Positions 56,080 to 64,000 of a DNA stretch of 64,000 nt are shown here, one piece after another. Under the pieces are notes generated by a model. It had not been told where the DNA came from and ran no database searches. It was given only the letters and a program-made list of their open reading frames with translations. This DNA is from Aphelenchoides besseyi (taxonomy: Eukaryota > Nematoda > Chromadorea > Rhabditida > Aphelenchoididae). The position numbers and the translations under genes were made by a program. Every line of letters starts with the position of its first letter. Within the stretch, counting starts at the first letter, position 1. The stretch spans positions 4,774,001 through 4,838,000 of the forward strand of contig JAMPIQ010000003.1 of the NCBI GenBank assembly GCA_024699855.1. Reading direction: 5' to 3'.

Positions 56080-58284
56080 ATAGCGGAGAAACGAGAAGCA
56101 GCCGCGAGCACCCACGTAGTATTCCACTTGGATCGTCAACAACGAGCAGCCCAAAACGAATCTTCCAGTCGAATTGCCGATCGAACAATCGAAGCAACGC
56201 GCTCAATCATCGAATCATTGGCCGCACTAACTCCGAATCGGACATCAGCGCCAACAGAACCGGCACCACGGATCATCATTGCTCCTGCAGCTGAGCAAAT
56301 TGAAGTACCATCATTCAACAACAAACGAAGCAGTTGGAAAATCTTCAAAGAAGGAATCAGCGCAGTCGTCGACACCGATCGCTACACAGAAGCGCAGAAA
56401 ACTGTTCAAGCTCAAAGAGAAGCTGAGCGGTAACGCTTTGGAGATGATCGAAGGAATCTCGACATCCCAATCCACATGCTTTCGGACAGCAATGGACATC
56501 CTGAGCAATTTTTACGACGACACGAATGAAATCGTCCGCGAACTACTAAACGAATGGGAGAAACTGCCCCCAACGCAAACAGTCGCAGAAGTCAAAAAAG
56601 TCCTGGTCGCGTCGACTCGTATAATTCGTCAACTCAGCAATGAAAGCGTCAAGACGGAGACCGAAGCATACGCTCATCACTTCACGAGGTTAATGCCTCA
56701 GTGGATAATGAGAAGCATCTGGAAGAAACACCGCCACCCAACTCTGCAGCAACTGCTCAAGGAAGTGAGCGAAGCGGCCAAAGACGAAGAATATTTCGCA
56801 ATCCTTTATCCCAAAACGGAAAAAGGTAACGACAAATCGACGCCGACGGCATACCCCCACAGGCCGCAACGCCGGCCAGCTCAACAAACGCCGCGGTCAC
56901 GACAACAAATCAAGCAGAGCCAAAAACTCCATGCCTGCTCTGCAACGAGATGCATTGGACGAACAAATGCACTACGTTCCCGACAACTCAACAACGTAAA
57001 GACCGCGCCGCGCAACTTCGACTCTGCCACAAGTGCCTAAAAAGCGGGCATCAGAAATCAAACTGCCGCTCGAAGGCCACATGCTTCAATTGCAAATTAG
57101 CAGATCATGCTACTGCGATTTTTCCAGCGCCTCGAACGGCCTCGAACGTCAATGCAATTCCACTGGGTATCCGAACTCAACCGGCACTTACAACCGTCAG
57201 TAACTCCTTGAAAACAAAAGGATTTACATTCGAGCCTCCGGAGACAATTGGACCGGAAACAAATCAACTCCTACTAGTGGCTCGTCACGTAAATGCAGCG
57301 TCCACCGACCTGCGAACCAACAAAACGGTCGCAGCGATATTTGACTCAGGGGCACAACAACGATCACCGAGTCACTCGCCTCATTCCTCGGATTGCCGAA
57401 AATTCGAACAAACACGCAGTTGGCAACGTTGGGATGCGGCAACAATCGAATCAAACCACTGTACAGTACTCAAATGGTCATTTCTCTAGCAGATAAAACG
57501 ACTATCAAGCTAAAAGCCGAAGTCGTCAAAGAAATCATTCCGTCGATCTAGATCGCAGAAAACATTCCGGAATCAATCAATCAGCTCAAGAATTGGGACC
57601 CGAAACTCAACATTAGCCAAGAAGAACCTCACATCTTGATCGGGTTGACGGATTACTTGCGTCTCGGAATTTCTGAAAAAAATTCGATTAACTGACGACC
57701 TGGTTGCTCTCGACTCGAAAGTCGGACCGATAATATGCGGGAAATTCTGCTCAACCTCCGGCATGCCAAATCAAGCGGCAGCGGTCCTTCTCTCCTTTAC
57801 GCACAACGCACAGAGCGATCCAGCAACTTTACTTGAGCAGATCTACGAACTCGAAGCGCTCGGGCTTCAATCCAGCAAACCAACCGAGATGGAAGTCCAC
57901 CGCAAATTTTGCAAAGCGATCCGAATCAACAGCGAAAGTCGGTACGAAGCCCCACTACTCTTCAAGCGCGATCACGAACCGATTCCCGACAACTTCGCAA
58001 TCGCCCTTAATCGACTCAAAAGTGTAGCAAGAAAACTGCACACAAATCCACAACTTCTCGACGAATACCAGAAGACGATGAGCTTTCAAATGCAAGAGGG
58101 AATCATCGAACAAGTGCCGTTCGGCGAAAAGCAGCCGACCGATGGCCGCGTACTACACTACATTCCGCACCTGCCAGTGGTAAAAGAAGGATCGGCGACG
58201 ACGAAAGTTCGGATAGTTTTCGACGCCGGTGCCCGGGCAAACAAGACAAGTCCGGCACTCAACGACATTCTCTGCCGCGAGTAG
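56080..58284 (+). pseudogene. Bel/Pao retrotransposon gag-protease-RT start, frameshifted and 3'-truncated
   Basis: Gag helices (DRTIEATRSIIESLAAL; KEKLSGNALEMIEGI; IVRELLNEWEKLPPTQTVAE) are followed by a zinc knuckle (CHKCLKSGHQKSNC, about 57022-57063) and CFNCKLADH. The aspartic protease reads AAIFDSGAQQ, then in another frame TTITESLASFLGLPKI and HILIGLTDYLRL. The RT N-terminus follows at 57763-58284 with IPHLPVVKEGSATTKVRIVF and DAGARANKTSPALNDIL. At least four frame changes (near 56400, 57000, 57350, 57680) and a stop near 57549 kill it. It ends at 58284, with RT palm, RNase H and integrase missing. It complements the 3' fragments at 1-2.3 kb and 43 kb. Confidence 0.8.
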
Positions 58285-59176
58285 TGTATGGCACAAAATT
58301 TTTCGACCTAAAATCCCAGACCTCAGCTATCGCCGCAAGCTTGTCGGCAGAGTAATTAATATACTTGTCACGCATCAACCTCCGACCGATGCGCAAAAGC
58401 TCGCGGAGCCATCAATCAACCGCCGCAGAAAGACCCCCATACAAAGTGGCAAATTCAAAGTTATGATTTATTTGGAAAACTAAGTTAACTTGCTACTGTA
58501 GGTCGAAACGATTTGGCGTCATGCACACGGTAAAATGACTATTAGTAGTCTTACACAAAATCGATGCACAAAAATGAGCGTTCAAATTCTGAAAGAATAA
58601 AGGAAAGAACCAAGTAGACTAAACCTATGGAAACAACACAGGTCTCCAACTCAAAATCATGTTAAACGTTTCTATTCCATGAATCTAAATAGGGATTGAC
58701 GTTGGCGACGTTCAAATGTTACCTCAATCGATGTGAGTATCACAAAACAACAAGATCAGAAGAGGGATTAATGTAGTGCCAAATACGGATGCTTTTTGTG
58801 TGAACAACAACCGATTCAGTTAGTTTTACAACTCGTGTGTTTGTACTCATGAGATTCTTTATCTGAAGTTTTCGCGTCTTTTTTGGCATTTTGACTTCCA
58901 ATTCGTTCAGCTTACGAATTGTTTTGTAAAGTAAGCACTTCTGAGAAACAATAATATTGTCAATGCGGTTATGGTCTTTTAAGGCTTACCATCTCGCCAA
59001 TAACTATAGTTGGGTTCGGGGTTGCATTATTGAAAATAAACGGATTTGAGTTGAAAAACCTATGATTTGTATACTTATAATCAAAGATTACAAATGTCAA
59101 TCCAAAAAATTCCACCAATGACAGAAGGCAATGAAAGGAGCAACGAAAATTCCAAGAAGTTTGGCATCCGTTAATA
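58285..59176. other. Intergenic stretch, no gene seen
   Basis: AT-rich DNA between the truncated Bel/Pao and the mariner. No LTR matching the Bel/Pao 3' repeats was found here. Confidence 0.4.
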
Positions 59177-60562
59177 TTGGGTTGTTACTAAAGTTTTGTC
59201 TGATTGCGTCATGAGTGACCTAAATTAGGAATGAAAGAAATTGACCGGTCGGTTGGAAGTGTGTGAACGAAGTTCGGTTGTTCAGCTGCCTACTGTCCTA
59301 AGTATGATTTTCGTTGTAGATTAGAATTCATTCATTAAAATTAACACAAATCATCAAAAATACTCGCCATTTGAGTTGATAGTTCGGCGCCACCGTCCGG
59401 GCAATTGGGTGATTCCGCGCGTGTAGAAGGATCGATGACGGGAGGCGAAGAACGAGTTGAGGGACCGGCGGAGATGATCGACGTCGTTGAATCGGCGTCC
59501 TCGTATCCACGTCTTTAGCGAACGGAAGAGATGGTAGTCCGTTGGCGAAAGGTCTGGAGAGTACGGCGGGTGCTCGATGGCCGTCCAACCCAAAGTCCTC
59601 AGGTGCTGTTGAGTTCTTCGGGCGGTGTGCGGTCGCGCGTTGTCCTGGAGCAGTAGAACGTCGTGGCGATGACGAAGGGCGGCGGCGACTCGATCCATTT
59701 GGGCACAGTACAGTTCCGAAGTGATCGTCTGCCCGCGGTCCAACAACTCCCAGTGCACAACACCTAACCGATTCCACCAAACAGAAAGCATAACTTTTGT
59801 TTGGAAAAGATTCGGCCGGGGTGTACCACCCGGTCGCTGATTGGGACGCAACCATTGCCCACGGCGATATGGATTGTCAAGTTGGACCCATGTTTCGTCG
59901 CAGGTTAGGAGCCGGTGGACGAACGGGTTGGCACGTTGCTGCTGGAGGAGATTTTCGGCAGCCCGGACTGGCCGTTGCTTCTGCAGGTCCGTCAACTCGT
60001 GGGGTACCCACCGTCCTCGTCGATGCCGGAGACCTAAACGAGAATAACCATTAGTGATTGTAGACATAAAGAATTGCTTGCCCGCTCGTCTTAATGTTCT
60101 CCAAACGGTTACATGGCAACAACCATTGGCCAATTCGCGAGTTGATTGCGCAGATCGATTGGACACAGCGTTGAGAATCGTCGGTTGATGAACCGTTGGC
60201 GGACGTCCTGTTCGTGGTTGATCGGCCAAATCCTCGAGTCCATCGTCGAACTTTTTGAACCATCGACATGCCGTCCTCTCGGTGGTCGTTCGCGTTCCAT
60301 GTGCCAAGTTGATGATGGCGGCGGCTTTGGCGGACGAGTGATGGAGACGATATTTGTTGAGAAGCAGAAGTCGCACTTGTTCACGAGTGAGGCCCATTTG
60401 ACGAAATTAGTCAAGGAAACAGGAGTAGCGATGTCGAGAAACAGCAGATCCAATAAATCAAATTTGACACTTCGTTTAATTTCCAATCGACCGGTCAATT
60501 TCTTTCGTTCCAATTTTAGAAAATGCATTGCGCAATCAGACAAAACTTTAGTAACAACCCAA
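59177..60562 (-). mobile_element. Full-length mariner (DD34D) element
   Basis: The 1386-bp element begins and ends with TTGGGTTGTTACTAAAGTTT and its complement. Similarity of the two ends continues, with gaps, for about 100 bp including GAAAGAAATTGACCGGTCG. It is flanked by TA at 59175-59176 and 60563-60564. Confidence 0.92.
59354..60397 (-). CDS. Mariner transposase, apparently intact, with a GC-AG intron
   Basis: The protein has the mariner N-terminus (MGLTREQVRLLLLNKYRLHH; HTH at TACRWFKKFDDG), the linker GRWVPHELT, then LLTCDETWV, LLQDNARPH and YSPDLSPTDYHLF. The spacing from QDNARPH to SPTDY is 34, so DD34D. Although open throughout, residues GKQFFMSTITNGYSRL have no counterpart in relatives. 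They are exactly removed by a 48-base intron with a GC donor (GCAAGC) and TCGTTTAG acceptor, restoring RRAGLRHRRGRW. Without stops or frameshifts this copy may be functional. Confidence 0.9.
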   Translation of the reverse strand: MGLTREQVRLLLLNKYRLHHSSAKAAAIINLAHGTRTTTERTACRWFKKFDDGLEDLADQPRTGRPPTVHQPTILNAVSNRSAQSTRELANGCCHVTVWRTLRRAGKQFFMSTITNGYSRLGLRHRRGRWVPHELTDLQKQRPVRAAENLLQQQRANPFVHRLLTCDETWVQLDNPYRRGQWLRPNQRPGGTPRPNLFQTKVMLSVWWNRLGVVHWELLDRGQTITSELYCAQMDRVAAALRHRHDVLLLQDNARPHTARRTQQHLRTLGWTAIEHPPYSPDLSPTDYHLFRSLKTWIRGRRFNDVDHLRRSLNSFFASRHRSFYTRGITQLPGRWRRTINSNGEYF

Positions 60563-60909
60563 TAGCTAAACCCCCCAATGATTTGCTCCAACAAATATCC
60601 GAAAAACAGCTTGCCTCCAATCGCCACAACGTTTTACATAGAAAATTGAGTGCTCATTTGTCAAATTAATATTTAATTTCCAAATATCTATCTCAACAAA
60701 AAGCACTTTGTCATCAATTTTTGATGATTGAAGTATCAAATAGCTCATAATTAAAAAAAAAAAATCGTTGATATGAACAAACAAATAACATTATGAACAA
60801 TTGTAGGATGGAAAACCTATAAATTAACAAAGATTCCAAGTTAACCATATCCAATTTCTAGAAAAAACAAAACCATGAACACAAATTCACAACAGCAAAC
60901 TACATGTAA

Positions 60910-61467
60910 CTAAGACGTTTTTTGTTTGGTTCTGCCGGTGGAACATAAGACTTCAACTCGACGAACGTTTTCCATTTCACTCAAACCAGACAATTCTTCC
61001 TCATCACAAAGTACTTCCAGATATTCAGGTGATTCAACCTCAATACAAAGAACATCCTTTGCAAAAATGGTGGCATAACAAAACAACTCAAACACCTACA
61101 TACTGTCCAGAGTGTTTTTGCCGCAAAACAAATTTATTCGACGGTTGGTTTGCAATATTTAAATTACTTGCTTTTCTTCTTCGTTTATTAAACTTTCAAT
61201 TCGGTTTTGTTGTTCGCCCAATCTTCAATAACAAGAAAGCCCACCGAAAAGTTATCGTTCGATTTGGTTTTGTCAGGCGAAAAATCCGATAAGTTTAACG
61301 CGCATAGCTGTGAAAATAATTTAAAATAATACAAAAGTTGTCCTCACTGACTTTCGAATCTCCGACTTCGACGCACATCTGTTGGTGTTGAGCACAGCAC
61401 CAGGGGGACGATTCGCCGTCAGCTTGACATGCGAACACGCGGAACCATCGTTATAAACGTATTTACA
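60910..61467 (-). CDS. Unrecognised gene, at least three exons
   Basis: Three minus-strand exons join in phase: 61467-61348 (CKYVYNDGSACSHVKLTANR, then SKSEIRKS), 61307-61194 (LCALNLSDFSPDKTKSNDNF, then GFLVIEDWANNKTELK) and 61095-60910 (VFELFCYATIFAKDVLCIEV, then LCDEEELSGLSEMENVRRVE). Donors and acceptors are GTGAGG/TTTTCACAG and GTTTAA/TATGTAG. The end is TGRTKQKTS. Cys spacing in exon 1 (C-x9-C) could be a zinc or disulphide site. No start codon was fixed. An exon near 61590-61530 (MFNLEGSSSNIDSNEM) is possible but its phase does not fit. Composition is even and stop-free, so it is probably real. Confidence 0.5.
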
Positions 61468-61499
61468 CTGATGATTTAAAGTCTATAAAGACATTAGTA

Positions 61500-62798
61500 A
61501 AGCCCGACTACAATCAAACTAACCGAACAAGCATTTCATTACTGTCAATATTAGAAGACGATCCTTCAAGGTTGAACATTTGTAGGTTTATCGCGATGTT
61601 GAATGGAAACTAGTGGACAGGTTACAATAAACTTGGTCCAAACGACCAGCTAGCAAACCGCTTTTTGATTTTCCCTTTCCAGTAAGATCATTTTCAAACG
61701 CACCATTGCCTACCGTAACAACACTCGTAGGAACTGTCTTTTATGACTTTTGCCGACGGTTATTATTTATCGCGCTACCATTGTTTTTAACCGAGACTAT
61801 GCGCTACCCGAGAAACTGGTCAATTGAAACTTCCGCGGCGCGGTTTAGTGCGATGACTGGAAGCCGTGTCAGGTGAATAGCTTTCCTCAGGTGCAGAGGT
61901 GATGGGTCGCTACCTATGGGCGGTGCTCATGCAATAAGCTCATCGACAGCTTTTTGCATACTTTTCGTTTGCTTTCATTGATGAAATCAAATTCCTTGGT
62001 TTGGTATCGATTTTACTCTTTCGCTTCGACTTCAATTTCATTTGCTGTAGATCATTTCTCATTTATTTCTAATATCTACGACAGTAATGAAGTTTCGGTG
62101 CGCACCGAAGATGTGGGGTTGAATCGAGCGCGAGTTATCCGCGTCAGTGGAACTTGAGTGGACGGCTGAACGTACGTTCTATTGCTGGCCATCGTGCTTG
62201 TTCTTTGATCGTTTTCGGTTACGATCAATAGACTTCTGCGCGTTGGATTCCGATGTGCTTTTGCAGATTGTCTTCCAATCGAGTACGAAGACGTCAAAAA
62301 TCTTTCATGTTTTGTTGCCGTACAGTAAGCTCGATAAAATTCTCGTCTGGAAATATCGGCATTGCAAGCTTTTGCGTTAATTTCGTCAAAAAATCTTAGG
62401 CGGCGAAGCGCACTTCAAGCTACTCCAATTTTTCACCCGATTTCTCGACCATGATCACCACTCGGTCTTCTTAGTGTTGATTGACCGTCGGTCTGACTCA
62501 ATCGATTTTATCTCTTCGGTCAGCTACAGTATATTTCCGTTTGCATTTCAATTTGAACCTTTTCGCGCAATCATCTATAGTTTTCCAAATACTTTGATTA
62601 AGCAAAACCGTTGATGCAAATCGGCGTGTCTAGCATTTATACTGAAACTTTATCATCTAAAGCCTACAATTTCCATCATATCCTCTTATTTTCAATTTCC
62701 GTTTTAACTTTCGTGTACTATTTCACGCGTTTCGGTAATTTACTAATTGTGTTGTATTTCAGCACACTTAAAATGGAAAATTTGGAAAACTTTTCGGA
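61500..62798. other. Intergenic stretch before the assembly gap
   Basis: No gene was recognised. Pyrimidine-rich open frames near 61954-62380 show no splice signals or domain. Confidence 0.4.
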
Positions 62799-62898
62799 NN
62801 NNNNNNNNNNNNNNNNNNNNNNNNNNNNNNNNNNNNNNNNNNNNNNNNNNNNNNNNNNNNNNNNNNNNNNNNNNNNNNNNNNNNNNNNNNNNNNNNNN
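62799..62898. other. Assembly gap of 100 N
   Basis: Exactly 100 Ns, the usual placeholder for a gap of unknown length. Order and distance across it are not certain. Confidence 0.99.
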
Positions 62899-62899
62899 A

Positions 62900-63660
62900 T
62901 GAGAAAAAGGGTCGGATTTTTCGAATGCAAATTTGAGAGGGTTCGGTGTGCAGTTTGTTGAAATGGAATGTTTGAGGAATTGAAAAAAAATGCGAAGTCG
63001 CTGTTTCGTCTATAGACGCCTTTTGGGTTTGAGCGATTGGCTTCGAAATTTTTTCGATAAGTGATGGAAGGAATTGATTAGAAGGCCAGAATCGGGTTGT
63101 TTGATCGTTGATGGCAATAAGCGACGTGGAGTTGTTGTCGAGAGTTCGAGTGGGCTGTTAAAGGTTGAAGAGTGAGGTAAGCGTTGGTTTGGGAGGTGAG
63201 AGCGAAAACGGAGTTGTTGGGTTTGCAATTGAGAAAGCGAGCAGTTTTGGAGAAATCGCAAATGTCAATGATCGTTGAACGAGTTGATGACTGTGTTGTT
63301 GAAATGTGATTAAAAGCAAATCGTTTTGAATTTAATCGAAAGCCCGATGAACACTGGATGGCTGATTTTGATTTGCTGTTGGAAGCTGAGTTTAAATGTT
63401 GGGATAAGGAAATCCGAAAAAAGCTGATTGAAGTTTGTGAAACCGGTGGTGAGTTGGGTGAAGGATAAGACACAGGCAGTTGGACTATTGGATTGAATTG
63501 CCGGTTTGACAGCAGACGGTCGTCGATGAACGTTGGTTGAGTTGCTGGGCGTGTTGATTTGGAATGTTGGGAAAGTGGTTGAAAGCGAGCTGATCAAAAG
63601 AATCCTTTGTTGAATGAAATAAGCAATGTGTTGAATATAAAAAGAATTGTTTTAACGAAT
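62900..63660. repeat. C-poor, G/T/A-rich strand-skewed region
   Basis: The plus strand is strikingly poor in C, with many GTTG, GAAAG and GTGAG words, so open frames on the minus strand are long and Ser/Thr/Asn/Gln-rich. No domain is seen in them. The composition differs sharply from both flanks and may be a single inserted element. Confidence 0.45.
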
Positions 63661-63688
63661 ATGTGATTAGATGATTGTGCAAACAATG

Positions 63689-63707
63689 CCCGCCGCGTAG
63701 CGGCGGG
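63689..63707. other. Perfect 8-bp GC hairpin
   Basis: CCCGCCGC, loop GTA, GCGGCGGG. It stands alone in AT-rich DNA at the end of the skewed region, and is followed by ACATACTTGTAAG. Helitron 3' ends have a GC hairpin about ten bases before CTRR, but the CTRR end is not exact here. Confidence 0.5.
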
Positions 63708-63894
63708 GACATACTTGTAAGGCTGAATGCTAAGTAATTTGTATTAAAATTTTAATTAATAACTAAGATTGCCAATTAGATATGTTCTAAAAAGCGTTAG
63801 CAAACCAGTTCTTTTATCTCTGAATCCATGCGGACAATAGTCAAATTTATTGCGTAAGCATCTATTTTACTGTCTTACAAGAGCAGTGCGAACA

Positions 63895-63987
63895 ATGATG
63901 AATGATGAATATTGGAACTTGGAGGTTCAGCGTGTTTTGGACTACAACGAGTATGTCATTGGCGAATTGATGAAGTTTGTCGCTTAA
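63895..63987 (+). other. Short coding-like stretch at the window end
   Basis: The frame reads MMNDEYWNLEVQRVLDYNEY then VIGELMKFVA and a stop. It could be a final exon or a tiny ORF. There is too little sequence to assign it. Confidence 0.25.
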
Positions 63988-64000
63988 GAAGACATTCCTC

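Noticed and set aside
63310..63597. Minus-strand Ser/Thr/Asn-rich frames near the window end as genes
   Set aside because: Their openness is explained by the C-poor strand composition; no start context, splice signal or domain supports them.

Overview
The window reads as repeat-rich animal DNA, most likely from a nematode. Host genes are split by many short introns, mostly 38 to 60 bases, ending in TTTAG or TTTCAG. Several start codons sit just after an acceptor-like TTTAG. The genes include a Patched protein, a worm-style TTBK-like kinase and a CYP4-type cytochrome P450. A clade I worm (mermithid or Trichinella-like) is a guess I cannot test here. One 100-base N run (62799-62898) marks a scaffold gap.

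Layout. 1-7.5 kb is a graveyard of transposon pieces: a broken pogo/Tigger transposase, a Bel/Pao 3' end, a non-LTR reverse transcriptase fragment, a Merlin (IS1016/ISXO2-like) transposase and a retroelement zinc-knuckle ORF. 7.7-16.0 kb holds two many-exon genes for putative secreted proteins (A and B), probably distant paralogues. Each carries one full-length Tc1/mariner-superfamily insertion and each follows copies of the same ~50-bp motif. 17.4-38.0 kb is the main host gene block: thymidylate kinase (+), cytochrome P450 (+), Patched (-), an unassigned basic-protein locus (+), an M1 aminopeptidase homologue without its zinc site (+), Fcf2 pre-rRNA processing factor (+), a secreted EF-hand protein (-), an SLC17 transporter (-) and a damaged TTBK-like kinase (+).

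38.7-44.5 kb is a second repeat block: a 900-bp unit duplicated exactly in tandem, a gypsy integrase scrap joined to a non-LTR RT scrap, a short internally deleted LTR element, and a second copy of the Bel/Pao 3' end seen at 2-3 kb. 46.3-51.7 kb is a cyclin D-like gene whose last intron is about 4.2 kb, roughly a hundred times the local norm. 53.2-60.6 kb carries an apparently intact Tc1 element, a long 3'-truncated Bel/Pao element with an intron-containing 5' ORF, and an apparently intact DD34D mariner. An unrecognised gene lies at 60.9-61.5 kb (-). A compositionally skewed tail at 62.9-63.7 kb ends in a strong GC hairpin.

The host genes do not form an operon or one pathway. They are ordinary single-gene loci separated and in places interrupted by mobile DNA. 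Splice models were made by eye from reading frame, phase and GT/AG signals, so individual exon ends may be wrong.
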